Notes under the pieces: generated by a model
What the model was told of the DNA's origin: nothing
What the model saw: only the letters and a program-made list of their open reading frames with translations
Databases searched by the model: none
Made by a program: the position numbers and the translations under genes
Assembly: GCA_028583605.1 (NCBI GenBank)
Contig: CM053327.1
Location: forward strand, 1-64,000
Origin: Dastarcus helophoroides
Lineage: Eukaryota > Arthropoda > Insecta > Coleoptera > Bothrideridae
Length of the DNA stretch: 64,000 bases
Direction: 5' to 3'
Shown: piece after piece, positions 1-10,835 of the stretch
Layout: each line of letters begins with the position of its first letter
Position numbering within the stretch: the stretch's first letter is position 1

Positions 1-3000
1 TAAAAAGATAAATTTTAAATGTACCAAAAATTTGAAACTTTTGATTCACGAAAAATCAGCGCTTTGTCGTAGAAATCTCTGAACTTGCTATTATTAGTAG
101 TAGTAATAGAAACATCGATTTTCAACGTTAAATCAATTTTAGCTCTACGAATGAAAAAGATAAATTTTAAATGTGACAAATATTTGAAACAATCGATTCC
201 GGAAAATTCAACGCTTTACCGCAGAATTCTCTAAATATGCTATTGTAGGTAGTAGTAGCAGATACGTCGATTTTCAGATTTAAAGTAATTTTACCTCGAA
301 GGATAAAAAGAATAAATTTTAAATGTACCAAAAATTTGAAACTTTTGCTTCACGAAAAATCAGCGCTTTGTTGTAGAAATCTCTGAACTTGCTATTATTA
401 GTAGTAGTAATAGAAATATCGATTTTTAACGTTTAATCAATTTTAGCTTTACTGATGGAAAAGATTAATTTTAAATGAGACAAATATTTGAAACAATCGA
501 TTCACGAAAAATCAACGCTTTGCCGCAGAATTCTCTAAATTTGCTATTATTGGTAGTAGTAGCAGATACGTCGATTTTTAGCCTTCAGAGTAACTTTACC
601 ACGAATGATAAAAAAAAAAAATTTTAAATGTAACAAAAATTTGAAACTTTCGATTCAATGAATAAATCAACGCTTGGCCGTAGAATTCTCTAAATTTGCT
701 ATTATTGGTAGCAGCAGCAGATACGTCGATTTTGGGCTTAAAGTAATTTTACCGCTAAGGATAAAATCAATAAATTTTAAATGTAACAAAAATTTGAAAC
801 TTTCGATTTACGAAAAGTCGACGCTTTGTCGTAGAAATATCTAAACTTGCTATTATTAATAGTAGTAATAGAAACGTCGATTTCTCGCATTAAAACAATT
901 TTAGCTCTACGGATGAAAAATATAAATTTTAAATGTAACAAATTTTTGAAATTCTCGCTTCACCAAAAATCAGCGCTTGGCTGAATTCTCTAAACTTGCT
1001 ATTATTGGTAGTGGTAGTAGATACTGTCAATTTTTGGGCTTAAAGTAATTTTACCTCTATGGATAAAAAATGAATTATAAATAAAACAAAAATGTGAAAC
1101 CTTTCGATTCATGAAAAGTCAAGCGCTTTGTCGTAGAAATCTCTAAACTTGCTAATATTAATAGTAGTAATAGAAACGTCGATTTTTCGCATTAAAACAA
1201 TTTTAGCTCTACGGATAAAAAAGATAAATTTTAAATGTAAAAAATATTTGAATCTTTCGATTCATGAAAATCAACGCTTTGCCGTAGAATTCTCTAAGCT
1301 TGCTATTATTGGTAGTAGTAGTAAACAAGTAAATATTGGCTAAAAAAACAATTTTAGCCCCAAGGATGAAAAATTTATTATTTAAATGTGCCAAAAATTT
1401 TAACTTTTTTTTCACGAAAAATCAGTGCTTCGTCTTAAATCCTGTAAACTTGCTATTATTATTAGTAGTAATGAAAATGTATATGTTTGCTATTAAAACG
1501 ATTTTACCTCCAAGAATTAAAAAGTTAGTATTTAAATGTTCCAAAAATTTAACTTTTTTTTCACGAAAAATCAGTGCTTCCCCCTAAAATTCTCTAAACT
1601 TGCTATTATTGGTAGTAGTAGCAGACAAGTAAATATTGGCTAAAAAAACAATTTTTGCTCCAAAGATAAAAAAGTTATTATTTAAACGTTTACAAAATTT
1701 GAAACCTTTTTTTCACAAAAAATCAGTGCTTCGTCGTAAAATTCTCTAAACTTGCTATTATTGGTAGTAGTAGTAGACAAGTAAATATTTGCTAAAAAAT
1801 CAATTTTATCTCCATGGATAAAAAAGTTATTAATTAAATGTTCCAAAAATTAAACTTATTTTTCACTAAAAATCAGTGCTTCGTCGTAAAATTCTCTAAA
1901 TTTGCTATTATTGGTAGTATTAGTATACAAGTAAATATTGGCTCAAAATACAAATTTAGCTCCAAGGATGCTATTTAAATGTTCCAAAAATTTAAACTTT
2001 TTTTTCACGAAATATCAGTGCTTCGTCGTAAAATTCTCTAAAATTGATGTTATTGGTATTAGTAATAAATATGTATATATTTGCTATTAAAACTATTTTA
2101 TCCCCAAGAATTAAAAGGTTAGTATTTAAATGTTCCAAGAATTTAGACTTTGTTTCACGAAAAATCAGTGCTTCGTGCTAAATTTCTCTAAACTTGATAT
2201 TATTTGTGGTAGTAGTAGTAGACAAGTAAATATTGGCTAAAAAATCAATTTTAGCTCCAAGAATGAAAAAATTATTATTTAAATGTTCCCAAAAATTTAA
2301 ACTTTTTTTTCACGAAAAATCAGTGCTTCGTCGTAAAATTCTCTAAACTTGCTATTATTGATGGTAGTAATAGATATGCATATATTTGCTATGTAAACGA
2401 TTATACCTCCAAGAAATAAAAAGTTAGTATTTAATTGTTCCAAAAATTTAAACCTTTGTTTCACGAAATATCAACCCTTCGTCGTAAAATTCTGTAAACT
2501 TGATATTATTGGTAGTAGTAATAAATACGTGAATATTTGCTATTGAAACAATTTTAGCTCCAAGGCTGAAAAAGTTATAATTTAAATGTTCCAAAAATTG
2601 AAACAGTTGATTCCCGAAAAATCAGTGGTTCTTCGTAAAATTCTCTTAACTTGCTATTATTGGTGGTAGTAGTAGATAAGTAAATATTTGCTAATAAACA
2701 ATTTTAACTCCAAGGATGAAAAAGTTATTATTTAAATTTTCCAAAAATTTAAACTTGTTTTTCACGAAAAATTATTGCTTTGTCGTAAAATTTTCTAAGC
2801 TTGCTTTTATTGATAGTAGCTTCCAAGGATGAAAAAGTTATAATTTAAATATTCCAGAAATTAAAACATTTGATTCACGAAAAATCAGTGCTCGGTCGTA
2901 AAATTCTCTAAACTTGCTAATATTATTGGTAGTAGTAATAGATAGGTATATATTTGCTATTAAAACAATTTTACCTCCAAGGATGAAAAAGGTATAATTT

Positions 3001-3505
3001 AAATGTTCCAAAAATTGAAACAATGGATTCACGAAAAATCAGTGCGTCGTCGTAAAATTCTCTAAACTTGCTATTATTGGTAGTAATAGTAGATAAGTAA
3101 ATATTTGCTAATAAAACAACTTTATCTCAAAGGATGAAAAAGTTCATTTTTAAATGTTTCAAAAATTTAAACTTTTTCTTTAACGAAAAATGAGTGCTTC
3201 GTCGTAAAATTATCTAAACTTGCTATTATTGGTAGTAGTAGTGGATAAGTAAATATTTACTAATAAAACATTTTTAGCTCCAAGGATGAAAAAGTTAGTA
3301 TTTTAATGTTGCCAAAATTTAAACTTTTTTTTCCCGAAAAATCAGTGCTTCGTCCTAAAATTCTCTAAACTTGGTATTATTCATAGTAGTAATAGATAGG
3401 TGAATATTTGCTATTAAAACAATGTTACCTCCAAGGATGAAAAAGGTATAATTTAAATGTCAAAAATCAGTGCTTCGTCGTAAAATTCTCTAAACTTGCT
3501 ATTAT

Positions 3506-3507
3506 TG

Positions 3508-3556
<49 letters not shown>
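3506..3556 (+). repeat. (GTA)n microsatellite expansion in a satellite monomer
   Basis: The GTAGTAGTA stretch that is 3-4 units long in most monomers is expanded to about 16 units here. A second expansion is at 3746-3785. Confidence 0.9.
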
Positions 3557-3745
3557 ATAAGTAAATATTTGCTAATAAAACAATTTTAGCTCCAAGGATG
3601 AAAAAGAAGAAACATCGATTTTCAGCGTTTAATCTATTTTAGCTCTACGGCGAAAAAGATAAATTTTAAATGTTCCAAATATTTTAATTTTTTATCACGA
3701 AAAATCAGTGCTTCGTCGTAAAATTTTCTTAACTTGCTATTATTG

Positions 3746-3785
<40 letters not shown>
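3746..3785 (+). repeat. (GTA)n microsatellite expansion, second copy
   Basis: Expanded trinucleotide run at the same position in a neighbouring satellite monomer. Confidence 0.9.
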
Positions 3786-4310
3786 ATACGTACATATTTG
3801 CTATTAAAACAATTTTAGCTTCGAGAATGTAAAAGTTAGGTATTTAAATTTTCAAAAATTTTAAATTTTTTTTCACGAAAAATTAGTGCTTCTTCGCAAA
3901 ATTCTCCTAAACTTGCTATTATTGGTAGTAGTAACAGATAAGTAAATATTTGCCAAAAATCAATTTTAGCTCGAAGGATGAAAAAGTTAGTATTTAAATA
4001 GTTCCAAAAATTTAAACTTTTTATTCACGAAAAATCAGTGCTTTGTCGTAAAATTCTCTAAACCTGGTATTATTGGTAGCAGTAGTAGCCAAGTAAATAT
4101 TTGCTATTAAACCAATGTTAGCTACAAGGATAAAAAGTTAGATTTTAAATGTAACGAAAATTGAAACTTTCGATTGTAAATCCTTCGTTGTAAAATCCTC
4201 TAAACTTGCTATTATTGTTAGAAGTAATAGATACAGTACATATTTGCTGATAAAACAATATTAGCTCCAAGGATGAAAAGGTTAGATTTTAAATGTTAAA
4301 AAAATTGAAA

Positions 4311-4790
4311 CTACTACCAATAAAATAAGCAAGTGTAGAGAATTTTCCGACGAAGCATTGATTTTTCGTGAATTGATAGTTTTAGATATTGTTACATTTA
4401 GAATCTATCTTTTTCATCCGTAGAGCTAAAATTGTTTTAAATTCGAAAATCAACTTATTTATTATTACTAGCAATAATAGCAAGTTTAGAGAATTTTCCG
4501 AAGAAGCATTGATTTTTCGTGAATCAAAATTTCAGAATTGTGTTACATTTAAAATTTATCTTTTTCATCCTTAGAGCTAAAATATTTTTAAGTTAAAACT
4601 CGACGTAACTGTTACTGCTACCAATAATAGCAAGTTGAAAAAATTTTATGAGGAAGCACTGATTTTTCGTGTATTCAAAATTTCAGATTTCGTTACATTT
4701 AAAATCTATCTTTTTTATCCTTAGAGCTAAAATTGTTTTAAAATCAAACATCGATGTATCTATTACTACTACCATAATAACAATAATATT
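4311..4790 (-). repeat. ~150-bp satellite, inverted block
   Basis: About three monomers of the same family in reverse complement: ACTACTACCAATAATAGCAA, then GAAGCATTGATTTTTCGTG, then CATCCTTAGAGCTAAAATTG. The polarity change lies near 4310. The block ends just before the telomere-type repeat. Confidence 0.85.
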
Positions 4791-4837
4791 CCCTTTGAGC
4801 TTTTTTTGGTAACTTTAAACTCTCATATCTCCCAGAA
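4788..4837 (+). repeat. left piece of a ~300-bp repeat unit
   Basis: The segment with CTTTTTTTGGTAACTTTAAA matches the part of the ~300-bp repeat found at about 5580-5620 (CTTTTTTCGTAGCTTTAAAC, then TATATCTTCC). It is cut off where (TTAGG)n starts, so the telomere-type array sits inside a unit of this family. Confidence 0.6.
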
Positions 4838-5219
4838 GGTTAGGTTAGGTTAGGTTAGGTTAGGTTAGGTTAGGTTAGGGTAGGTTAGGTTAGGTTAGGT
4901 TAGGTTAGGTTAGGTTAGGTTAGGTTAGGTTAGGTTAGGTTAGATTAGGTTAGGTTAGGTTAGGTTAGGTTAGGTTAGGCTAGGTTAGGTTAGGTTAGGT
5001 TAGGTTAGGTTAGGTTAGTTAGGTTAGGTTAGGTTAGGTTAGGTTAGGTTAGGTTAGGTTAGGTTAGGTTAGGTTAGGTTAGGTTAGGTTAGGTTAGGTT
5101 AGGTTAGGTTAGGTTAGGTTAGGTTAGGTTAGGTTAGGTTAGGTTAGGTTAGGTTAGGTTAGGTTAGGTTAGGTTAGATTAGGTTAGATTAGGTTAGGTT
5201 AGGTTTGGTTAGGTTAGGT
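4838..5219 (+). repeat. interstitial telomere-type repeat (TTAGG)n
   Basis: About 75 almost perfect copies of GGTTA/TTAGG, the ancestral arthropod telomere repeat, with a few variants (TTAGGG near 4878, TTAGAT near 5175-5190, TTTGG near 5205). It is interstitial here, flanked by repeats on both sides. Confidence 0.95.
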
Positions 5220-5297
5220 TCGCTTCGGTTCGGTTCGGTTCGCTTCGGTTCGGTTCGGTTCGGTTCGGTTCGGTTCGGTTCGATTCGGTTAGGTTAG
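5220..5297 (+). repeat. (TTCGG)n variant telomere-type repeat
   Basis: The array switches to about 14 units of GGTTC/TTCGG with some CGCTTCGG variants, then returns to TTAGG for two units before the repeat ends. Confidence 0.9.
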
Positions 5298-6334
5298 CAT
5301 AGTTTGTCACATAGTGAGACCAATTACTTTCTGAGTTGAAGAGCTACATTACCATATTTTTTACTTCAAATAACACAATTAGATTGAATTTTTTTGAATC
5401 CCGACCTTAGTTTATTTAGTGAAAATTTCAAAATTTTTGAGGCTTTTACCTCGTGAACGGATAGTCGTGGTCCAGTTTGGTTGTGAAAATTTCTATTCTG
5501 CGTCCCGAAAACTGTATGAAAATGATGTAAACCTAATTTTGAAAAATGGAAATTTTTACAAGTTTCGATAGAAGGGGGGACCCTTGGAACTTTTTTCGTA
5601 GCTTTAAACGTTTATATCTTCCAAATCAAAAGTCGTAGCTAAGTTTGGTTTTTAGATTCGTAATTTATGGGTCAAAATCTAACCGACGAAGTGCTTTTAA
5701 ATTCTAAATAATAACTTTCGAATTTCGACCCTAGTATCGAAACTTTCGACACTTGCATTTCGTGAACAGGATAGTCGTAGCCCAATTAAGTTTTCAAATT
5801 CCCATTTTACCTCACGGAAAACTCTATAAAAATGCTATAAACTCAATTTTTAAAAATGGAAATTTTTTCAAGTTTTGATAGAAAGGCGACCCTTGGAACT
5901 TTTTTCGTAAATTTAAACCTTCGAAACCAAAAGTGCTATCCCAATTTGGTTTTCAGATTTGTAATCTACAAATCAATATCTAACCGATAGTGTACTTTTT
6001 AATCCTAAATAATAACTTTTGAATTTCGACTAATATATTTGTCGAAAATTTAATATCGAAATTTTCGAGGCTTGTATCTCGTAGACGGATAGCTGTAGTT
6101 CAATTTGGTTCTCAAATTCCTATTTTAAGTCCCGAAAACTCTATGGTAATGCTATAAACTCAATTTTGAAAAATGGAAATTTGTTAAAGTATTTTTGTAT
6201 TTTAAACTCTTATACCTTAGAAACCAAAAGTCGTAGCTCAGTTTGGTTTTTAGATTGGTGATCTACGGGTCAAAATCTAGCCGATAGGCTGCTTTTAAAT
6301 CCTATATAATAACTTTTGAAATTCGACATTCTGG
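5298..6334 (+). repeat. ~300-bp tandem repeat, about three diverged units
   Basis: Recurring blocks: GAACTTTTTTCGTA near 5588 and 5896 with a diverged copy near 6186; AAAGTCGTAGCTAAGTTTGG near 5630 with relatives near 5935 and 6225; AACTTTTGAATTTCGAC near 5710, 6015 and 6310. No coding potential seen. Confidence 0.75.
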
Positions 6335-6431
6335 ATTCTGGATTCGCTGTGGGTTGCCCAAAGTTTAGGCCAACCCTTACACCATCCTTTCCGGGCCCAT
6401 TGTACTATCCCCGTGATTGAGGTGTCCTTGG

Positions 6432-6659
6432 TCATTCATTCAGCCACCCAACCTTGTTGAGAAACTGAAGAAAGTCACTTGGATACGCCTCTCTCAAACT
6501 GGCCACACTAGGCCAGAACTTCTCCAGCGTGGATCCTCTGATTGATGCTAATGCCGGGCAGTGACACATCACGTGCGCGACTCTCTTATCTTCTTCTAAA
6601 CACCCTCTACAACTCCCATTCTGTGCAGGTGCTTGTTTAATCGACAGTGGCCTGTCCAA
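6432..6659 (-). pseudogene. LINE A C-terminal Cys/His domain
   Basis: CRGCLEEDKRVAHVMCHC is the CxxC...HxxxC finger found at the C-terminus of RNase H-bearing LINEs. The frame ends with a stop at 6432, followed by about 100 bp of 3' UTR. Confidence 0.8.
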
Positions 6660-6959
6660 ATCCCTACAAGTTTCCTGAGATTATTCCTTGAAAGTTGTAG
6701 GCATAGTTTTGCCCTTTTCCTGCACGGCATTCTAATGAATGCGTGAGTTTGCCGACATGTTATTATTGATGCCCATATGGCTTTGTGTTTACGATAAATT
6801 TCTTCATTAAGTAGAGGATCTTACGGTTGATCTCGCCAGGGGAAGGGTTGCTTCTAGTCCAACGAATTGTTCCTCCGAACCCTTCCTCGCCAGTTTGTCA
6901 GCGCGTTCGTTTCCTTCTTTTCCAGAATGTCGTTTAATCCATATTAGATCAATTGCATT

Positions 6960-7283
6960 CTATTGTAATAGACGTTCTAAAGCTAGGTGGCAGTTCCATA
7001 CCAGCACTGAGTTTGTTTTCACATTCCTCAGGGCCATAAGGGCTGCCTGGCTGTCCATTTTTATTTGGATATATTTTCCTGTAATCTTCAGTTGCGTCAT
7101 TTGTTCGGCGCTATATAAAATTCCCATCATCTTCGCTTGGAAGATTGTTGAGTATTCATCTAACTTAATACTTACATTTAGGTTCAGGTCTTCCGAGAAA
7201 ATTCCTGTTCTAGTGTCTGTATTTGTTTTCGATCCATCCGTGTATATACTTACGTCTGGTATCCTTGGTTGTAGTTCATCCAT
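6960..7283 (-). pseudogene. LINE A ribonuclease H domain fragment
   Basis: IYTDGSKT carries the first catalytic Asp of RNase H; FQAKMMGIL is at the usual Glu position but has Lys in place of Glu; KMDSQAALMAL carries the next Asp. The HxG-NExAD end of the domain is not readable in this frame, so activity is unlikely. Confidence 0.8.
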
Positions 7284-7400
7284 TTTTTATACGGTAGGAT
7301 TTTGTGAAGTTATATTTCACTGGTAGGTAGTCCATCGGCGCACCCAGAATAGGTGCCTTTTGGAGCGCCCCCTTCCATTATGCGCCGGTGACCCACCATT

Positions 7401-7868
7401 TTACCTACCGTATTTCACATTTCCTCCTGCTCGCAGACGGAGAGCAGAAGCCTGTGCCGCCCCCTCAAGAAATATATTGAGAGGTGGCAGGCACATTGTT
7501 GCTATTGGAGTGGATTTCATTGCTCCTATCACTGCCAGACACGCTAGTATCTGGATGTGATTTAGCTTTTGTTTTATAGTGGTGCACCAAACTATAACTT
7601 CGTAGCTTACAATTGGTCTGAGGACTGCCGTGTATAACCAAAAGATCATCTTAGGGGATAACCCCCAAGACCTCCCGATGGCCCCACGGCATTGCCAGAA
7701 GATCTTGTAAGCTTTGTTTAATTTGTTTTCAATGTGGTACTTCCAGCTCAGTTTGCTGTCAAGTTCAATACCAAAGTATTTCACTCGATTTAACAAACCG
7801 AGTTGGGTTCCCATGAGTTTGGGAAATTTTAGTCGTGCTGATTTCTTCTTATTCGTGAAAAGAACCAT
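7401..7868 (-). pseudogene. LINE A reverse transcriptase thumb and connector
   Basis: Includes VKYFGIELDSKLSWKYHI, LYTAVLRPIVSYEVIVW and ACLAVIGAMKSTPIATM, the usual LINE thumb-region motifs. The frame ends before the RNase H domain. Confidence 0.85.
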
Positions 7869-7966
7869 TTCCGTCTTTGCAGGGTTTGCTGCTAGTGAAT
7901 GTTCTTTACACCATTTCTGGACTATGTATAGGCCTCTTGCATTAACTCGAAGAGTACTCCCTCGTG

Positions 7967-8158
7967 TTAACCTAAAAGCAGAATGGTTATATCATCTGCG
8001 TAGCCAATTGTATAGAGACCCCGGTCATTGAGTTTTCGGATAAGGTCATCTGCTATGAATAACCATATAAGGGAGGATAATACAACCCCTTGCGGACATC
8101 CCTTACTTATGATTCGTCTGACCGTACAGTCTCTACTGTAACTTATATTGCTCGCCAC
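7967..8158 (-). pseudogene. LINE A reverse transcriptase, palm with YADD
   Basis: KGCPQGVVLSSLIW matches the RT motif before the active site, and GYADDITILLLG is the catalytic YADD box. The frame breaks on both sides, so only a 63-residue piece is readable. Confidence 0.88.
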
Positions 8159-8245
8159 TCAAGTATATGTCGTATGAGTTCCCGCAAGGCGGGTTCAATA
8201 CCACTACGCTCAAGCGCCAGAGAAATGCTATTGAACTTAGGTCTA

Positions 8246-8542
8246 TCAAAGGCACCTTCCATGTCCAAAAATACACCCAGGATGTGTTCTTTTACTTCTA
8301 AGCGATTTTTCGATACTGCTAACTACTAAATGTAGCGCAGTTTCGGTAGATCTGCCAGAAGTAAAAGCATGTCGATTTGAATGTAAGGGGTAGTGTATAT
8401 CGAGGCTATCCCTTATATATCTGTCGCACAACTTCTCCAACGTCTTCAGTAGGAAAGACGTTAGGCTGATTGGGCGACATGATTTAGCCTCACCTTGACG
8501 TTTACCTGGTTTGGGAATAAAATTACTTTGACTTCCCTCCAT
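8246..8542 (-). pseudogene. LINE A reverse transcriptase, N-terminal fragment
   Basis: The frame contains FIPKPGKR and SCRPISLTSFLLKTLEKL, the conserved RT segment shared by insect LINEs, then TSGRSTETALH. The frame is lost near the palm motif where FDMEGAF-like residues are expected, so the enzyme is not continuous. It continues in another frame at 7967-8158. Confidence 0.85.
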
Positions 8543-8667
8543 TCTCGGGGTATGTATTTAAAGGCAATACACGCGCTGAAAATTTGCACTAGGTATTTTT
8601 GTATCCACACCATTCCCCACTAAAGCAGGGCAGAGTAGATACCGTCCAACCCGGGCGATTTGAAGGG
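8524..8667. repeat. inverted repeat arm, partner 9103-9244
   Basis: TTACTTTGACTTCCCTCCAT at the left matches the reverse complement of the sequence ending at 9244; CCCGGGCGATTTGAAGGG at 8667 matches the start at 9103. The arms are nearly identical. Confidence 0.9.
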
Positions 8668-9244
8668 CAATTCGAAAAACTCAGATCTCAGGCAAACAAG
8701 CTCTTCAACAAAGCGAAGAAGACAAAACTGGTTTGTGACTGGAAGGCTTACCACAACCACCGCACACAATACAAGAAACTTATTCGCTAGAGAGAGAGGA
8801 AGAAATGGAGAGAATTTTCTAGTGACGTAGAGTCTACTACATGAGTTTTCCAAATGAAAAAGATACTCTCGAAAGATCTAAACCAACAGGTAAGCATGAT
8901 AAAGCGGGCCGGCCGTACATATACTAGTACACCCGCACAAACAGCTTCAGAGCTACTAAACACGCACTTTCCAGGATGCTGCGCTATACCAGGCCATAAG
9001 TGGCATAGGCACTCAGCCTTTCTCCCTGGAAATAGGGACTGGGAACTGGCTGTTCAGATGGTAAATGACACAAAAGTGAACTGGGCCGTACAATCCTTTG
9101 CTCCCTTCAAATCGCCCGGGTTGGACGGTATCTACCCTGCCCTGCTTTAGTGAGGAATGTGAATACAAAAATACCTAGTGCAAATTTTCAGGGCGTGTAT
9201 TGCCTTTAAATACATACCCCGAGAATGGAGGGAAGTCAAAGTAA
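8668..9244 (+). mobile_element. LINE A: inverted 5' segment
   Basis: Plus-strand reading gives the region just upstream of the RT: KLVCDWKAYHNHRTQYKKLI and, at 8854-9150, a frame ending APFKSPGLDGIYPALL. Its last ~142 bp (9103-9244) are the reverse complement of 8524-8667, so LINE sequence from the same place occurs twice, head to head. This is the arrangement expected of a 5' inversion by twin priming. Confidence 0.8.
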
Positions 9245-9780
9245 ATAACTTGAAATTTTGACTTTTGCTGGAAATTATTTTGTTTTTTTGCCTCAATTTT
9301 TTTTTCAAAAATGCTGCTTATTTCGAAATTTTCGATTTCATCGAGTTTTTTCAAAATACTGAATTTTTGAAAAATTTACCATTTTTTCAGAGAGAGAAAG
9401 ACTCACTTTTTTGCAAATTTCAACATTGTTTTAAAATTTTGCCTTTGAAAGTCTGATTTTTAAATTGTAACATTTTTCTAAATTTCAAATTCGTTTCAAT
9501 GTCTCGACTGATTTTAATTTTTTTTAAACTCAATTTTTTTTCGAAAATTTTTTTTATTGAAAATTAGGATTTTTTTCAAAAGTTGAATGACCTTAAAAGT
9601 TCCACTTTTCTATCCTTTTGACTTTTTTTTGAAAATTTCATTTTATGAACATTGTGACCTTTTCAAGATTTTGACTTTTTTTAGAAAACAGTTCCATCTT
9701 TTCCAAATTTTCACCTTTTTGAAGATTTCAACCTTTTCTCAAAGGTTGGACTTTGTCAAAACCTTTTCTAAAAATTTTTG
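9245..9780. repeat. AT-rich quasi-periodic tract, T-rich on plus
   Basis: Diverged runs such as TTTTTCAAAATT and TTTTGACTTTTTTTT, of the same type as the other AT-rich filler tracts. No genes seen. Confidence 0.75.
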
Positions 9781-10000
9781 TCAAGATTCTTTCTTATCCC
9801 CTTTCTCTTTTTCCCTTTCCCTTTCCCTTTCCCTTTTTCCCTTATTGTTTTTCTTTTTTTCTTTCCCTTTTTCTTTTTCTTTTTCCCTCTACTTTTTGTC
9901 GTCCCCTTTTCTTTTCTCTTCCTCGTTCTCTGTAATTCTTGTTCCTTGTTCCCCTCCTTACCATCTTCCTCTTCTTCTTACCCTTCCGCTTCTTCTTTAA
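9781..10000 (+). repeat. polypyrimidine tract (CCCTTT)n and related
   Basis: Almost only C and T on the plus strand, with TTCCCTTTCCCTTTCCC near 9810-9830 passing into CTTCTTCTT-type sequence. Long reading frames here are low-complexity artefacts. Confidence 0.9.
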
Positions 10001-10179
10001 TTTCAAGACAGTTTCAATTTTTTTTGAAGAATCCGAATTTCTACAGACAATGTTATTTATTTTGAAAATTTTGATTCTCTCTGTTTCTATGAAGCATTAA
10101 TTCCAGTATAATTATTAATTTCTAGTTAGATAAGAAGTGAGCAAATCTTGGAAATTCCCCTTCTTCGTCTGTGGAGATA

Positions 10180-10835
10180 GATTTTAAAGAGAATTTTACG
10201 ACGAACCATTGATTTTTCGTGAATTGAAAGTTTCAGATTTTTGTTACATTTTAAATCTCTTTTTCATCCTTAGAGCTAAAATTGTTTTAAAGTCAAAAAT
10301 CGAAATATCTGTTACTACTACCAATAAGTTTATAGAATTTTACGACGAAGCATTGGTTTTTCGTGAATTGAAAGTTGCAGATTTTTGCTACATTTAAAAT
10401 TTCTTTTAATCCTTAGAGCTAAAATTGATTTAATATCAAATATCGACGTATCTGTTACTATTACCAATAATAGCAAGTTTAGAGAATTTTACGATGAAGC
10501 ATTGATTTTTCGTTAATTGAGTTTTCAGATATTTGTTACTTTTCAAATCTATCTTTTTCATCTTTAGAGCTAACATTGTTTTAATATCAAACATCGACCT
10601 ATCTACTACTACTACCAATAATAGCAAGTTTAGAGAACTTTACGACCAAGCATTGATTTTTCGTGAATTGAAAGTCTCAAATTTTTGTTACATTTAAAAT
10701 TTATCTTTTTATTCCTTAGCGCTAAAATTGATTTATTATCAAATATCGACGTATTTATTACTACTACCAATAATAGCAAGTTTAGAGAATATTAGGACGA
10801 AGTATTAATTTTTCGTGAATTGAAAGTTTCAGAAT
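10180..10835 (-). repeat. ~150-bp satellite, second inverted block
   Basis: About four monomers of the satellite of 1-4790, in the same inverted orientation as 4311-4790 (GAAGCATTGATTTTTCGTG, ACTACTACCAATAATAGCAA). Confidence 0.85.

Larger units (their letters stand above)
1..4310 (+). repeat. ~150-bp tandem satellite array, plus orientation
   Basis: Diverged head-to-tail monomers of about 150-152 bp. The landmark TGCTATTATTGGTAGTAGTA recurs near 1601, 1753 and 1903 and throughout. Each monomer also carries CACGAAAAATCAGTGCTTCG and AGCTCCAAGGATGAAAAAG. Two subfamilies are visible: up to about 1330 monomers have a GATACGTCGATTTT segment, later ones have AAGTAAATATTTGC. Short open frames in the array are repeat translations, not genes. 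Some monomers are truncated (for example near 3450). Confidence 0.9.
6335..8667 (-). mobile_element. LINE A: non-LTR retrotransposon, 3' segment with RT and RNase H
   Basis: Reads right to left. Broken frames give RT fingers/palm, an RT thumb, RNase H, and a Cys/His-rich C-terminus, the domain order of RNase H-bearing insect LINEs (I/Jockey-like group). The 3' end lies in a short tandem of ATTCTGG near 6330. Several frameshifts and stops make it a dead copy. The 5' end is joined at 8667/8668 to an inverted segment of the same element. It lies between the ~300-bp repeats and an AT-rich tract. Confidence 0.85.

Noticed and set aside
1149..3032. Several short open frames of 60-85 codons in the satellite array
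   Set aside because: They are translations of the 150-bp monomer and recur with the repeat on both strands; no protein family is recognisable.
9587..10065. Open frames of 95-137 codons rich in Phe, Leu, Ser and Pro
   Set aside because: They arise from the polypyrimidine tract; overlapping frames are open together, as expected from low complexity.
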